DNA of 64,000 nt from Flagellatimonas centrodinii (GCF_016918765.2 NZ_CP092104.1:1364001-1428000); one strand, 5' to 3'; numbered from the stretch's first letter, positions 41,866-52,058 are shown. Translations and numbers: made by a program. Notes: generated by a model from the sequence alone, not told the origin.

Positions 41866-43803
41866 ATGAAGAAGACCATTCCGACCGCGCGCCTGCGCGG
41901 CCTTTCCGCGCTCTTCCTGCTGACCCCCCTGCTGCTGAGCGCCTGCGGCGGCGATGGGCTTGATTTCGGGCAGGGGGGCACGTCCGGGTGGTCCGATCTG
42001 GGCACCCGCGCCAAGACCGCCCAGATGGCCCCGGCCGTGGCGGCAGACACCACGGGATGGTCCGACTATGCGCCGGAGGCGGCGTGGCCGGGCACGGTGT
42101 CGCGCCGTGAATCCATGACGATGGACGACGGTACCGAACTGGCCGTCACCGTGGTGTTGCCGGCCGACAGTGATGGCGTTGCTGCGTCCGGACCGTTACC
42201 CACCATCCTCACCCTCACCGGCTACAACAAGGCGGTGGGTGATTTCGTCCCCGCGTTGGGCGGTGGCAACCCGACCTTCCTGGCCCACGGCTATGCCCAT
42301 GTCGTGGTCGACGTCCGTGGCACCGGCGCCTCCGACGGCCAGTGGGAGGCCTTCGGTGAGATCGAGCAGGGCGACTACCGGCCGATTGTCGACTGGGTGG
42401 TGTCGCAGCCCTTCTGTGACGGCAATATCGGGCTGTACGGTGTGTCGCTGCTCGGCATCACCGCCACCTTGACCGCGGCCCAGGGACATCCGGCGATCAA
42501 GGCCCTCTTTCCCATCGTGCCGTTGGCCGACGGCTACCGTGACATCGTCTTCACCGGTGGTCAGACCAACGTCGGCTTCATCCCCCTGTGGCTGGGGTTG
42601 GTCACCGGGCTCGGCGTACTCGATCCCAACCTGGTGCTGGACCCGGCGACCGGTCTGCAGCAGACACTCGACCGCCTGCTGGGCGCCGTCACCAACTTCC
42701 AGGTGCCGACCATCCTGCGTGCGGTGACCGGCGACCCCGACACCGCCTTCGATGGTGATTTCTGGCGCGTGCGCTCACCCATTGAGCAGGCTGATAGCGT
42801 CCAGGTGCCGACGTTCATCGTCGGCGGCAACATGGATATCTTCCAGCGCGGCGAGCCGTTGCTGTATGAGGCGCTCAAGACGCACACCACCGCCAAGCTG
42901 CTGATGGGCCCCTGGAACCATATCGAGGCGGCATTCGGCAGCGGCCTGCCGGCCGACGGTGTGCCGCTGCTGGACCAGGTCGCCCTGCAGTGGTTCGACC
43001 AGTATGTGAAGGGGTTGCCGGTGGGCGCCGAGGCCCTGCCCACCGTGACCCAGTACGTCTATGGGCACGACCGTTTCGTCACCGCCCCGGACTGGCCGCA
43101 TCCGCAGGCCCGCGCCGAACGCCTGTATCTGCGGGGCGACCAATCATTGACGACGGACACGCCGGCCGCCGAAGAGGGCGGCAATGTGGTGTTGCAGCAG
43201 CCGGCAACCGGCATCTGCTCGGCGAGCACGGCGCAGTGGACGGCGGGGGCGGTGGGCCTGATCCCGCTGCCCTGTTTCGAGAACGACAACCTCGCCACCC
43301 TGTTGGACGCCCGCTACGACACCGCGCCGATGACGGCGTCGTACTACCTCAACGGCCCGGTGCAGGCGGATCTCTGGATCAGCACCACCGCGATGAACGC
43401 CGGCGTCAGCGTGCGCCTCAGTGATGTCGCGCCGGACGGTACCGCCAAGGCGCTCAGCAATGGCCTGCTCACCGCCAGCTTCCGTGCAATCGACGCCAGC
43501 CGCTCTCGCACGCTCGACGGCGAGATGATCCAGCCTTGGCACCCGTTCACGGCCGACAGCCGATTGCCGGTGACGCCGGGCGAGCCGATGCTGCTGCAGG
43601 TCGAGATCTTCCCCACCAGCGCGATGATTGCCGAGGGCCATCGGCTGCGCATCTCGGTGGGCCCCAGCGACATTCCCCATGGCCTGCCGCCCTTGCCCGA
43701 CCTGCTCCCGGGTGTGCTGGGCGCAATGACCATCCTCAGTGATGCCGAGCACCCCTCCAGCGTGGTGTTGCCCGTGGTGCCGGCGTCGGCCTTGGCCAAC
43801 TGA
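41866..43803 (+). CDS. CocE/NonD-family lipoprotein hydrolase
   Basis: Protein of 645 aa. Lipoprotein signal MKKTIPTARLRGLSALFLLT with lipobox LLSAC. Alpha/beta hydrolase with nucleophile S194 in YGVSLLG, oxyanion-type ILTLTGYNKAV, Asp in VGGNMDIF and His in MGPWNHIE; the C-terminal jelly-roll domain (X-Pro dipeptidyl-peptidase C-terminal-like) includes YLRGDQSL and LRISVGPSDIPHG. Expected to hydrolyse esters or amides at the periplasmic or outer face. The substrate is unknown. It ends at a strong hairpin shared with the convergent gene. Confidence 0.85.
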   Translation: MKKTIPTARLRGLSALFLLTPLLLSACGGDGLDFGQGGTSGWSDLGTRAKTAQMAPAVAADTTGWSDYAPEAAWPGTVSRRESMTMDDGTELAVTVVLPADSDGVAASGPLPTILTLTGYNKAVGDFVPALGGGNPTFLAHGYAHVVVDVRGTGASDGQWEAFGEIEQGDYRPIVDWVVSQPFCDGNIGLYGVSLLGITATLTAAQGHPAIKALFPIVPLADGYRDIVFTGGQTNVGFIPLWLGLVTGLGVLDPNLVLDPATGLQQTLDRLLGAVTNFQVPTILRAVTGDPDTAFDGDFWRVRSPIEQADSVQVPTFIVGGNMDIFQRGEPLLYEALKTHTTAKLLMGPWNHIEAAFGSGLPADGVPLLDQVALQWFDQYVKGLPVGAEALPTVTQYVYGHDRFVTAPDWPHPQARAERLYLRGDQSLTTDTPAAEEGGNVVLQQPATGICSASTAQWTAGAVGLIPLPCFENDNLATLLDARYDTAPMTASYYLNGPVQADLWISTTAMNAGVSVRLSDVAPDGTAKALSNGLLTASFRAIDASRSRTLDGEMIQPWHPFTADSRLPVTPGEPMLLQVEIFPTSAMIAEGHRLRISVGPSDIPHGLPPLPDLLPGVLGAMTILSDAEHPSSVVLPVVPASALAN

Positions 43804-43809
43804 GCTCGC

Positions 43810-43836
43810 GCCCGGTCGACGTACAGTCGACCGGGC
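43810..43836. terminator. Bidirectional terminator-like hairpin
   Basis: GCCCGGTCGAC-GTACA-GTCGACCGGGC forms a perfect 11-bp stem with a 5-nt loop between the convergent hydrolase (stop 43803) and nitronate-monooxygenase-like gene (stop 43845). No T-run follows. Confidence 0.7.
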
Positions 43837-43844
43837 TGTCGGCC

Positions 43845-44816
43845 TCAGGCGGTACGCGCGCGCGCCGTCTCCAGGTGTTCGCGGCACTCGCGTACCATGC
43901 GGTCGATCAATTCGGCGCAGGTGGGGATGTCGTTGATCAGGCCAACGGTCTGACCCGCCCAGATCAGACCTTTCTGTTCATCGCCAGACTCCAGCGCCTC
44001 GCGGCCCTTGGCGCCCGATACGAGATGCTGGATGTCCTGGAACTCGCAGCCACCCGGTCGGTTCTCGATGGCGACAACCTCGTCCGACACCGCCGTTTTC
44101 AAGACGCGTCCGGTGTTGCGCAGGGTCCGGAAGATGAGGTTGGTCTCACGCTCGCTGGCGGTCACCAGCCGCTGTTTGATGGCGTCGTGGATCGGCGCTT
44201 CCACGGTGGCGCAGAAGCGGGTGCCCATGTTGACGCCCTCCATGCCGAGCGCCATGGCGGCGGCCATGGTGCGGCCGTCGGCGATGCCGCCGGACCCGAT
44301 CAGCGGGATGCCCAACTTGCTCGCGGCGATGGCGAACAGGATCAGGCCGCCAATCCCGTCTTCGCCGGGGTGCCCGGCACATTCGAAGCCATCGATGCTG
44401 ACCGCGTCAACACCATTGCGCTCGGCCGAAAGTGCGTGGCGGACGGCGGTGCACTTGTGGATGATCTTCACCCCCTGCGCCTTGGCTTTGGCAATGAACG
44501 CCTTGGGGTTGTTGCCCGCGGTTTCGAGAATCTTGACCCCGCTGTCGAGCACCACATCGAGATACGCCTCGTAGGGCGGCGGTTTGGCGCTCGGGAGGAT
44601 GGTCAGGTTCACCCCGAATGGTTTGTCGGTCATCGTTCGGCAGCGCGCGATCTCATCGGCCAACGCTTCCGGCGTCGGTTGGGTCAAGGCGGTGAGAATG
44701 CCAAGGCCGCCAGCATTGGAGACGGCAGCAGAAAGTTCAGCGCGCCCCACCCACATCATGCCGCCCTGGATGATGGGGTATTCGATGCCGAGCATCTCGG
44801 TGATCCGTGTTTTCAT
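43845..44816 (-). CDS. FMN-dependent NAD(P)H oxidoreductase, nitronate monooxygenase-like
   Basis: TIM-barrel flavoprotein of 323 aa from the ATG 44816. YPIIQGGMMWVGRAELSAAV and AGGLGIL at the N-terminus, SIDGFECAGHPGEDG (catalytic-His region), and the phosphate-binding IPLIGSGGIADGR and GVNMGTRF motifs match the 2-nitropropane dioxygenase/nitronate monooxygenase family. Some members are enoyl reductases (FabK-like) or NADH:quinone reductases, so activity is not certain. Confidence 0.85.
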   Translation of the reverse strand: MKTRITEMLGIEYPIIQGGMMWVGRAELSAAVSNAGGLGILTALTQPTPEALADEIARCRTMTDKPFGVNLTILPSAKPPPYEAYLDVVLDSGVKILETAGNNPKAFIAKAKAQGVKIIHKCTAVRHALSAERNGVDAVSIDGFECAGHPGEDGIGGLILFAIAASKLGIPLIGSGGIADGRTMAAAMALGMEGVNMGTRFCATVEAPIHDAIKQRLVTASERETNLIFRTLRNTGRVLKTAVSDEVVAIENRPGGCEFQDIQHLVSGAKGREALESGDEQKGLIWAGQTVGLINDIPTCAELIDRMVRECREHLETARARTA

Positions 44817-45187
44817 GTTGGTCCTGTTCAGCACGTGTGTTGAATGCCTGGAATGGGCGGGAAGCCGGGAAGCCGCCCCGAAGGGAGGCGTGCTACCCCA
44901 AAGAGTGGGGCCCCGCACGAGGGCAAGTGGCGACAATACGGGAATATCGACTCCTAGACGCGTCTGGGATCTTCCTCGATGCCGGCCGCTGCTCCTCCAG
45001 CGGTCGGATCGCTGGCGTGGGACACCGGTGTTCCACGCCGATTGTGCAGGCGCGATGATGGCTTGCGAACTCGGCCGTTATCGTGGCCTGCATTCTTTTT
45101 GCATGTCGCATTGGCAGGGTGTCGGGCCTGCCCTTTCGGGGTATCGTCGGCGTGATCCCCTCTCCCGCTCACAATCGAGGACCGTGC
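44817..45187. other. 371-bp divergent intergenic region upstream of pyc
   Basis: No gene supportable. It must contain promoters for both the nitronate-monooxygenase-like gene (minus) and pyc (plus). It includes CCCCA-AAGAG-TGGGG near 44896 and the 26-bp palindrome listed separately, so it may hold an operator or structured leader. Confidence 0.6.
45014..45039. promoter_or_regulatory. 26-bp near-perfect palindrome upstream of pyc
   Basis: Arms GGCGTGGGACACC and GGTGTTCCACGCC are complementary at all but one position (24 of 26 bases symmetric), with no loop. It lies 148 bp before the pyc ATG. The symmetry fits a dimeric regulator site better than an RNA hairpin. The regulator is not known. Confidence 0.55.
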
Positions 45188-48100
45188 ATGAACCGTCCCA
45201 TTCGCAAGCTCTTGGTTGCCAACCGCTCCGAGATCGCCATCCGCGTGATGCGCGCTGCCGCTGAACTGGGTATCCGTACGGTGGCGATCTATGCCAACGA
45301 GGATCGCTACGCCCTGCACCGCTTCAAGGCGGATGAAAGCTATCGTGTGGGTGCCGGCAAGCAGCCGATTGCGGCCTACCTGGATATCGACGATATCCTG
45401 CGGGTCGCCAAGCAGTCCGGTGCCGATGCCATTCATCCCGGCTACGGCTTTCTGTCGGAGAACCCCGATTTCGCTGACGCCTGCGACCGCGCCGGCATTC
45501 GCTTCATCGGCCCGCGTCCCGAGGTGATGCGCACGCTCGGCAACAAGGTGGCGGCGCGCAATGTGGCCGAGCAGGCGGGGGTGCCGGTGATGCCGGCCAC
45601 CCAGCCACTGCCGCGTGATCTTGCCGAGGTTCAGGCGCGGGCAGCCGAGGTCGGCTATCCACTGATGCTGAAGGCCAGCTGGGGCGGTGGTGGCCGTGGC
45701 ATGCGGGTGATCGAGACCGAAGACGATCTCGCCGGGCAGCTGGAGGTGGCGCGGCGCGAGGCCAAGTCGGCCTTCGGCAACGACGAGGTGTATCTGGAAA
45801 AGCTGGTGCGCAATGCGCGCCATGTCGAGGTGCAGATTCTCGGCGACACCCACGGCAACCTCGTTCACCTGTTCGAGCGTGACTGCTCGGTACAGCGTCG
45901 CAACCAGAAGGTGGTGGAGCAGGCGCCGGCGCCGTATCTCGATGCCGCCACCCGCAGTGCCCTCTGTGATGCCGCGCTCAAGCTCGGGCGGGCGGTGAAC
46001 TACACCCACGCCGGCACCGTCGAGTTCCTGATGGATGCCGACACCGGCGCCTTCTATTTCATCGAGGTCAACCCGCGCATCCAGGTCGAGCACACGGTGA
46101 CCGAACAGGTGACCGGCATCGACATCGTGCGTGCGCAGATCCGGGTCACCGAAGGTCAGCGTATTGGCACCGAAGCTTGCGGGGTGCCGGCCCAGGCCGA
46201 CATCAGCCTGCGCGGTCACGCCCTGCAGTGCCGGGTCACCACTGAAGATCCGGAGAACAACTTCACACCGGACTATGGCCGCCTCGGGGTCTACCGCAGC
46301 GCCGCCGGTTTCGGCGTGCGGCTGGATGCCGGCACCGCCTACTCCGGCGCCGTGATCACGCCCTACTACGATTCGTTGCTGGTCAAGGTCACCACCTGGG
46401 GCGCCCAGCGGCTGGATGCCATCCAGCGGATGGACCGCGCGCTGCGCGAGTTCCGCATCCGCGGCCTGTCGAGCAACCTGCAGTTTCTCGAGAACGTCAT
46501 CAACCACCCGCAGTTCGTCGACGGCACCTGTATCACGCGGTTCATCGATACCACGCCGGAGCTGTTTGCCTTCAGCAAACGACGGGATCGCGCCACCCGA
46601 CTGCTGCGCTTCATCGGTGAGGTGGTGGTCAATGGCAACCCCGAGATGAAGGGCCGCACCGCACCGGCGCTGCCGCTGGCGCCGCCCGTGCGGCCGGTCT
46701 CCGATCGCACCCAGGCACCGCCGTCTGGCAGTCGCGACCGGTTGCGGGAACTGGGGCCGGAAAAGTTTGCGGTGTGGATGCGCGAGCAACCGCAGGTCCT
46801 TCTCACCGACACCACCCTGCGCGATGCCCACCAGTCGCTGTTTGCCACCCGCATGCGCAGCCACGACATGCTGGCGGTGGCGCCCGACTACGCCCGTCTG
46901 CTACCACAGCTGCTGTCGCTGGAGTGCTGGGGCGGCGCCACTTTCGATGTGGCCCTGCGCTTCCTCAAGGAAGACCCATGGGCGCGGCTGGCACAGCTGC
47001 GTACCGCAGTTCCCAACATCCTGTTCCAGATGCTGTTGCGCGCCTCCAATGCGGTGGGCTACACCAACTATCCCGACAACGTGGTGCAGGCATTCGTGCG
47101 CGAAGCGGCCACCAACGGCATCGACCTGTTCCGTGTGTTCGATTCGCTCAACAGCGTCGATAACATGCGGGTGGCAATGGACGCGGTGCGCGACAGCGGC
47201 GCGCTGTGCGAAGCGGCCATCTGCTACACCGGCGACCTGTTCGACGAATCGCGGCCCAAGTACAACCTCAAGTACTACGTCGACATGGCCCGCCAGCTGG
47301 AGAAGGCCGGCGCCCACATCATCGGCATCAAGGACATGGCGGGCGTTTGCCGCCCCCGCGCCGCGCATGCCCTGGTCACTGCACTGCGGCAGGAGGTCGG
47401 CCTGCCCATCCATTTCCACACCCACGATACCAGCGGTATCAGCGCCGCCAGCGTGCTCGCCGCCATCGACGCCGGCGTCGATGCCGTCGATGGTGCGCTG
47501 GATGCCATGTCGGGCCTCACCTCGCAGCCCAACCTCGGCGCCATCGCCGCCGCGCTGGCGGGCGGTCCGCGCGACCCCGGCGTGTCGTTCGAGGCGATGC
47601 AGGCGATGTCCACCTACTGGGAAGGCGTGCGCCGCTACTACCAGCCGTTCGAGGCCGACATCCGTGCCGGCACCGCCGACGTCTACCGCCACGAGATGCC
47701 CGGTGGCCAGTACACCAATCTGCGCGAACAGGCCCGTGGTCTGGGACTGGAAGCCCGCTGGCCCGAGGTGTCGCGGGCCTACGCGGCGGTCAATCAACTG
47801 TTCGGTGACATCGTCAAGGTCACGCCCACCTCCAAGGTGGTCGGAGACATGGCGCTGTTCATGATTGCCAACGACCTTACGGCCGCTGACGTGCTGGACC
47901 CCGAGCGCGACGTTGCCTTCCCCGAATCGGTGATTTCGCTGTTCCGCGGTGAACTCGGCTTTCCGTCGGACGGCTTTCCCGCTGCCCTGCAGGCCAAGGT
48001 GCTCAACGGCGCGTCGCCGCTCACCGAACGGCCGGGTGCGAGCCTGCCGCCGGTGGACATGGCCAGCGCTCGCGCCGCGGCCGAGAAGGCCGCTGGCCGC

Positions 48101-48637
48101 AAGGTCAGCGATACCGACCTGGCGTCGTACCTGATGTACCCCAAGGTGTTCCGCGACTATGCCGAACATCGCAGTCATTTCGGCGATGTGTCGGTGCTGC
48201 CGACGCCGGCCTTCTTCTATGGCCTGGCCGAGGGGGATGAGGTGTCGGTGGAACTGGAGCCCGGCAAGACCCTGCTGATCAAGCTACAGGGCACCACCGA
48301 GCTGCCCGAGGAGGGGGCGGTCAAACTGTTCTTCGAACTCAACGGCCAGCCCCGTACGGTGAAGGTGCCGAAGGCCGGCGCCAAGCCGGTGGCAGCACGA
48401 CCGCGCGCGGAGGATGGCAATCCGAACCAGATTGGCGCGCCCATGCCGGGCATGATCTCGCTGGTGGCCGTGAAGGCCGGGCAGCGGGTGAAGAAGGGTG
48501 ACCCGCTGCTGGCGATCGAGGCAATGAAGATGGAAACCCAGATTCGCGCCGACCGCGAGGCGGTCATCGACCAGGTGCTGGTGTCACGCGGGGCGGTGGT
48601 CAACGCCCATGATCTGCTGGTCACCCTGAAACCTTGA
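45188..48637 (+). CDS. pyc: Pyruvate carboxylase, single-chain
   Basis: Biotin-dependent anaplerotic enzyme of 1149 aa making oxaloacetate from pyruvate, bicarbonate and ATP. Domain order: biotin carboxylase (1-450; KLLVANRSEIAIRV, MLKASWGGGGRGMR, EVNPRIQVEHTVTEQ), carboxyltransferase (about 530-800; LTDTTLRDAHQSLFATRMR, IHFHTHDTSG), PYC/OADA domain, and a C-terminal biotinyl domain with acceptor K1114 in AMKMETQ. Many gammaproteobacteria lack the single-chain form or use a two-subunit one, so this is worth noting. It supports growth on acetyl-CoA-poor, pyruvate-type carbon. Confidence 0.97.
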   Translation: MNRPIRKLLVANRSEIAIRVMRAAAELGIRTVAIYANEDRYALHRFKADESYRVGAGKQPIAAYLDIDDILRVAKQSGADAIHPGYGFLSENPDFADACDRAGIRFIGPRPEVMRTLGNKVAARNVAEQAGVPVMPATQPLPRDLAEVQARAAEVGYPLMLKASWGGGGRGMRVIETEDDLAGQLEVARREAKSAFGNDEVYLEKLVRNARHVEVQILGDTHGNLVHLFERDCSVQRRNQKVVEQAPAPYLDAATRSALCDAALKLGRAVNYTHAGTVEFLMDADTGAFYFIEVNPRIQVEHTVTEQVTGIDIVRAQIRVTEGQRIGTEACGVPAQADISLRGHALQCRVTTEDPENNFTPDYGRLGVYRSAAGFGVRLDAGTAYSGAVITPYYDSLLVKVTTWGAQRLDAIQRMDRALREFRIRGLSSNLQFLENVINHPQFVDGTCITRFIDTTPELFAFSKRRDRATRLLRFIGEVVVNGNPEMKGRTAPALPLAPPVRPVSDRTQAPPSGSRDRLRELGPEKFAVWMREQPQVLLTDTTLRDAHQSLFATRMRSHDMLAVAPDYARLLPQLLSLECWGGATFDVALRFLKEDPWARLAQLRTAVPNILFQMLLRASNAVGYTNYPDNVVQAFVREAATNGIDLFRVFDSLNSVDNMRVAMDAVRDSGALCEAAICYTGDLFDESRPKYNLKYYVDMARQLEKAGAHIIGIKDMAGVCRPRAAHALVTALRQEVGLPIHFHTHDTSGISAASVLAAIDAGVDAVDGALDAMSGLTSQPNLGAIAAALAGGPRDPGVSFEAMQAMSTYWEGVRRYYQPFEADIRAGTADVYRHEMPGGQYTNLREQARGLGLEARWPEVSRAYAAVNQLFGDIVKVTPTSKVVGDMALFMIANDLTAADVLDPERDVAFPESVISLFRGELGFPSDGFPAALQAKVLNGASPLTERPGASLPPVDMASARAAAEKAAGRKVSDTDLASYLMYPKVFRDYAEHRSHFGDVSVLPTPAFFYGLAEGDEVSVELEPGKTLLIKLQGTTELPEEGAVKLFFELNGQPRTVKVPKAGAKPVAARPRAEDGNPNQIGAPMPGMISLVAVKAGQRVKKGDPLLAIEAMKMETQIRADREAVIDQVLVSRGAVVNAHDLLVTLKP

Positions 48638-48780
48638 AACCCTGAGACAACCGGCGGCTGTCGACGTCATGTAAAAGTCAGGAAAACGTCAACTCCCGGT
48701 CAGGACCTCCCGCCCCCCGCACGTCAGCATCCGGCAACGCCCCTCGGTATGTCGCGAGCGGGCCTTCCGGGGGAGATGAC

Positions 48781-50427
48781 ATGGGTAAGCAGGTCGCGGT
48801 TCGCTGGGGATGGGTCGGGCTCGTTCTGTTGACCGGGGCGGTTGCCGCCGCCGATGCCGTCAAGTCAGGGGACAAAGCGTTTGCTGGGCCCAAGAGTGCC
48901 ACCTCGAAGACCACCGGCATTCGCGAGATCCCGGCACAGGAGATGAAGCCGCGCGCGGCGCTGACCCTGGAAGGGCCCAACGTGACGCGCTGGGGGGTGG
49001 TGGGGGCACGCGGAACGCGCGTCAGGCCTTCGCATGGCTTGACCGGCGACCGCCTGTTCGTCGAAGGCCGCGAGCTCGACCCGCGGGCGCTGCGGGTCGA
49101 GTTGCGCCTCGGCAGCCGCAGTCTGCAACTGGCGCCGCGTCCCGGTGGCAGTGGCGCGCGTGTCGAGTTCGACCTTCGCCCGGACGCCATCACCGGATCA
49201 CTGTCAGCGTCGTTGACGGCCCGGCAGGCCGGCGGCGCCACGGCGCTCAGCGATGCCTTCGCTGTTTGTGATCGTCCGCGCATCAGTGCGCTGGAGCCGT
49301 CGGCCATCGGCTACAGCGCAATTCGTCCCGGGGTCGACGGCTACCGCCCATTTGCCCCCGGTCAGACGATGACGCTGCGGGGCGAGTGTCTTAGCGGGCT
49401 GGTCATGCAGCGACTGGAGGATCCACACGGCGATCTGCGGACGGAAGTTCGGGTACAGGTCCGCAGTGCCGCGGGCAATGGGGTCGGCCGGTTGCTCCTG
49501 GGCGAAGCGCCGATCACCGCCAGCGATCAGGCGGTGACCTATGCCCTCTCGGCGTACAAACCGACGCCGTTCTCGGCGCAGAACGACTTCCTTGATCGTG
49601 GGACCCTCGAGGTCGTCGGGATCCCCGACCGCCCGGCGTTGACCGTGACCTCCGATGCCCGGCTCAGAGCGAGTGCAGCGCCAACCCCCGTACCGGCACG
49701 ACCCCCGCCGCCGATCATCGATGCCGTCGCCTCATTGGAAACATTCGGGGGACACGCAGTGCCCTACGTTTTCGGTCAGATCGATGACCTGGCGCAACCG
49801 CTGGCACTGCGCAATCGCAACCGGGTCGCGGTCAAGGGGCGCAATCTCGATCCGGCCGGTGGCGGAGATGCCCTCAAGTGGCAAATCGGTGATGTCGAGA
49901 TCAAACGCGTGGAGTCCCGCGACGACCAGCAGCTGATCCTGCATATCCCCGCCAACGCCGTCACCGGGCCGATCTGTGTGCAAGCGCCGCGCAGCAAGCC
50001 GGTCTGCCACAAGGTACCGGTGACGGTGGTGCCGGCCTACCGGTTCACGTCGACGCCTGAAGGGCTTTCGCCCTCAGGTGACGGCAACAGCGTGACATCG
50101 CTACCGATCCGGAAGCGGTTGACATTCACCGGCTTCGACCTCGTCCCCAACGAGGCCGCTGGTCTGACGGTCGAGATCCTTGCCGTGTTCCCGACCGGCA
50201 CACCGGAACACTGTGATCTCGGACTGCAGATTCATCGGCGCGAGCGTCAGCGTATCGAATTCAGCTTCGGAACCCCCGGCGGTGCACGTCCGGAAGCGTG
50301 CGACGAAGCAACCGAGGCTCGTGAGTTGGGCGTGACCTCAGAAGGAATGCTCAGCTTCACCTGGCGAGATCGTGCCACCGGTGGCAACGAAGGGATCTCC
50401 TGGCGTATCCGGCGAGCACGACCATGA
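48781..50427 (+). CDS. Exported hypothetical protein, beta-rich repeats
   Basis: Protein of 548 aa. Signal peptide MGKQVAVRWGWVGLVLLTGA, cleaved near AAADA. Several stretches resemble IPT/Ig-like modules: PFAPGQTMTLRGECLSG (about 185-200), NRNRVAVKGRNLDPAGG (about 340-356) and LPIRKRLTFTGFDLVP (about 440-455). Each pairs a lead-in strand with a '(L/V)xGxxL' turn. A proline-rich linker (ARPPPP) separates two halves. The family is not recognised. It overlaps the secretin gene by 4 bp and is first in that operon, so it is probably a periplasmic partner or secreted cargo. Confidence 0.6.
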   Translation: MGKQVAVRWGWVGLVLLTGAVAAADAVKSGDKAFAGPKSATSKTTGIREIPAQEMKPRAALTLEGPNVTRWGVVGARGTRVRPSHGLTGDRLFVEGRELDPRALRVELRLGSRSLQLAPRPGGSGARVEFDLRPDAITGSLSASLTARQAGGATALSDAFAVCDRPRISALEPSAIGYSAIRPGVDGYRPFAPGQTMTLRGECLSGLVMQRLEDPHGDLRTEVRVQVRSAAGNGVGRLLLGEAPITASDQAVTYALSAYKPTPFSAQNDFLDRGTLEVVGIPDRPALTVTSDARLRASAAPTPVPARPPPPIIDAVASLETFGGHAVPYVFGQIDDLAQPLALRNRNRVAVKGRNLDPAGGGDALKWQIGDVEIKRVESRDDQQLILHIPANAVTGPICVQAPRSKPVCHKVPVTVVPAYRFTSTPEGLSPSGDGNSVTSLPIRKRLTFTGFDLVPNEAAGLTVEILAVFPTGTPEHCDLGLQIHRRERQRIEFSFGTPGGARPEACDEATEARELGVTSEGMLSFTWRDRATGGNEGISWRIRRARP

Positions 50428-52058
50428 CGCGCTTGCACGTGATGTTGCTGGCGCTGGCCCTGACCGGCTGCGCAACACGGGGTGACCTAAGCGTCGACGG
50501 GGCGGCGGACCACGACCGGCGCCTGGTGGCGCAGGCCGTTACCGCGCAGCGCTGGTCCGACGCCGAGGCGCCGTTGGCACGGCTGCTGCAGCGGGACCTG
50601 CGAAACGGGCCGCTCCAGTTCCTGCATGCCCTGGCGCTGGAGGAACAGGCGCTGGCTGGCGATCGTAGCGGGCTCGAACAGGCTGCCGTCGGCTACGAAA
50701 GCACCTTGCGCTTTGCGCCCGGGCATTACGCGTCCCTATTGAAGCTGGGGGTGATCGCGCTGGAGCAGCAGGACCATGCCGAAGCGCAACGCCGCTTCGC
50801 CGAGGCGGTGCTGGACCAGCCGGCGCGTTGGGAGGCCTTCTACGGCCTCGGCGTGGCCTCCTACTACCGTCAGGACCTGCCGCTGTTGACCCTGGCGGCG
50901 GCACGCGCCGTCGCGTTGGCGCCTGATCGCGTCGACGTCCTGCGCCTGCAGGCTTTTGCCCTGGCGGCAGCGGGCGACCACAGCGCGCAGACCGTGGCCG
51001 AGCGCGCCGCCGCCGCGCACACCGATGCCGCCAGCGGTGCTTTCGTGCTGCGGCGGGTGGCCGAGTACGGCGCATTGTCGTCCGCCTGGGCAGACGACGA
51101 CCCCGCGCTGGCGCCCACAGCCGAGCCGGGGTCAATCGACGCCGCCTCGCAGGTGGTGGTCGAGGTGACGCTGCTGCTCAACTCCCAGCTCACCCAGGAG
51201 AATCGCGGCGTCAACCTGTTTGACGGGCTGCGGGTGCTCTACGGCTATTCCAACACCCTGGTACAGACCGCCGACAGCTTCGGTCGCGGCAGCGCCCGAA
51301 CCATCACCTCGGAGATCTCCTCGCCGCGGCTCGACTACAGCCTCAACCTGTTCAACGACGCCGGGCAGACCTACAGCGTGGTCGCGCGCCCCTCGATCAC
51401 CGCACACCTGGATCGCGAATCCTCGTTCTTTGCCGGTCGAACGCTCAACGTGGAGGTCAGCGGCGTCAACCTCGGCACGCTTCAGCCCATTGATGTCGGC
51501 GTTGAGCTTCGGGTATTGCCGGAACGCATCAGCGCCGACCAGGTGACGTTCCAGGTGACTGCCGAGCGCTCCTTCCTGTCGCAGGACCAGATCGGCACCT
51601 TCGAGCGGTCGCTGACCACGTTTCGGCAGCGGGTCAGCGCCACCGCCGATATCCGCTTCGGCGAAACACTGGTGCTCAGTGCCCTGTCCGAACAGGTGTC
51701 CGATCGCACCTTCTCGCGGGTTCCGTGGATCGGGCGTATTCCGTTGGTCGACTGGTTCACCAGCCGTCGCAGCGATGCGCGCCGCCAGGAGTCATTGCTG
51801 ATCCTGGTCACCCCCAAGGCCCCGCTCAACCTGCAGACACCCGAAAACCCGGCGCGGCGTGCAGCCGCCGCACAACGATTGCTCGACACCTGGCAACAGC
51901 GCATCGAGCCGAGCGCCGACCTTCAGGCGATCACCGAGCGGGTTCAGCGGATTCACTGGTTGCGCAAGCCCGAGGCCGGTGACTTGCGGTTGCGGGTCAC
52001 CGATGCCGGCGCGCAGCGCGCCGATGTCACCGAGGCGCTGATGCTGGCCTGGCAGTAA
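50424..52058 (+). CDS. TPR-secretin lipoprotein
   Basis: Protein of 544 aa. Lipobox LTGC (Cys16). Residues about 28-220 are TPR-like helical pairs (PLARLLQRDLRNGPLQFLHA, LRFAPGHYASLLKLG, RWEAFYGLGVASYYRQDL). Residues about 242-465 are a secretin pore domain: VVVEVTLLLNSQ, ITAHLDRESSFFAG, GVELRVLPERI, and the hallmark VSDRTFSRVPWIGRIPLVDW followed by SLLILVTPKAP. The usual N0-N3 periplasmic domains are replaced by TPRs. No ATPase, pseudopilin or inner-membrane platform gene is adjacent. It should form a ring channel in the outer membrane; what it exports is unknown. Confidence 0.8.
   Translation: MTRLHVMLLALALTGCATRGDLSVDGAADHDRRLVAQAVTAQRWSDAEAPLARLLQRDLRNGPLQFLHALALEEQALAGDRSGLEQAAVGYESTLRFAPGHYASLLKLGVIALEQQDHAEAQRRFAEAVLDQPARWEAFYGLGVASYYRQDLPLLTLAAARAVALAPDRVDVLRLQAFALAAAGDHSAQTVAERAAAAHTDAASGAFVLRRVAEYGALSSAWADDDPALAPTAEPGSIDAASQVVVEVTLLLNSQLTQENRGVNLFDGLRVLYGYSNTLVQTADSFGRGSARTITSEISSPRLDYSLNLFNDAGQTYSVVARPSITAHLDRESSFFAGRTLNVEVSGVNLGTLQPIDVGVELRVLPERISADQVTFQVTAERSFLSQDQIGTFERSLTTFRQRVSATADIRFGETLVLSALSEQVSDRTFSRVPWIGRIPLVDWFTSRRSDARRQESLLILVTPKAPLNLQTPENPARRAAAAQRLLDTWQQRIEPSADLQAITERVQRIHWLRKPEAGDLRLRVTDAGAQRADVTEALMLAWQ

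Noticed and set aside
44954-46864. 636-aa open frame on the minus strand opposite pyc
   Set aside because: It lies antisense to pyc, has no recognisable domain, and long antisense frames are expected in GC-rich coding DNA with biased third positions.
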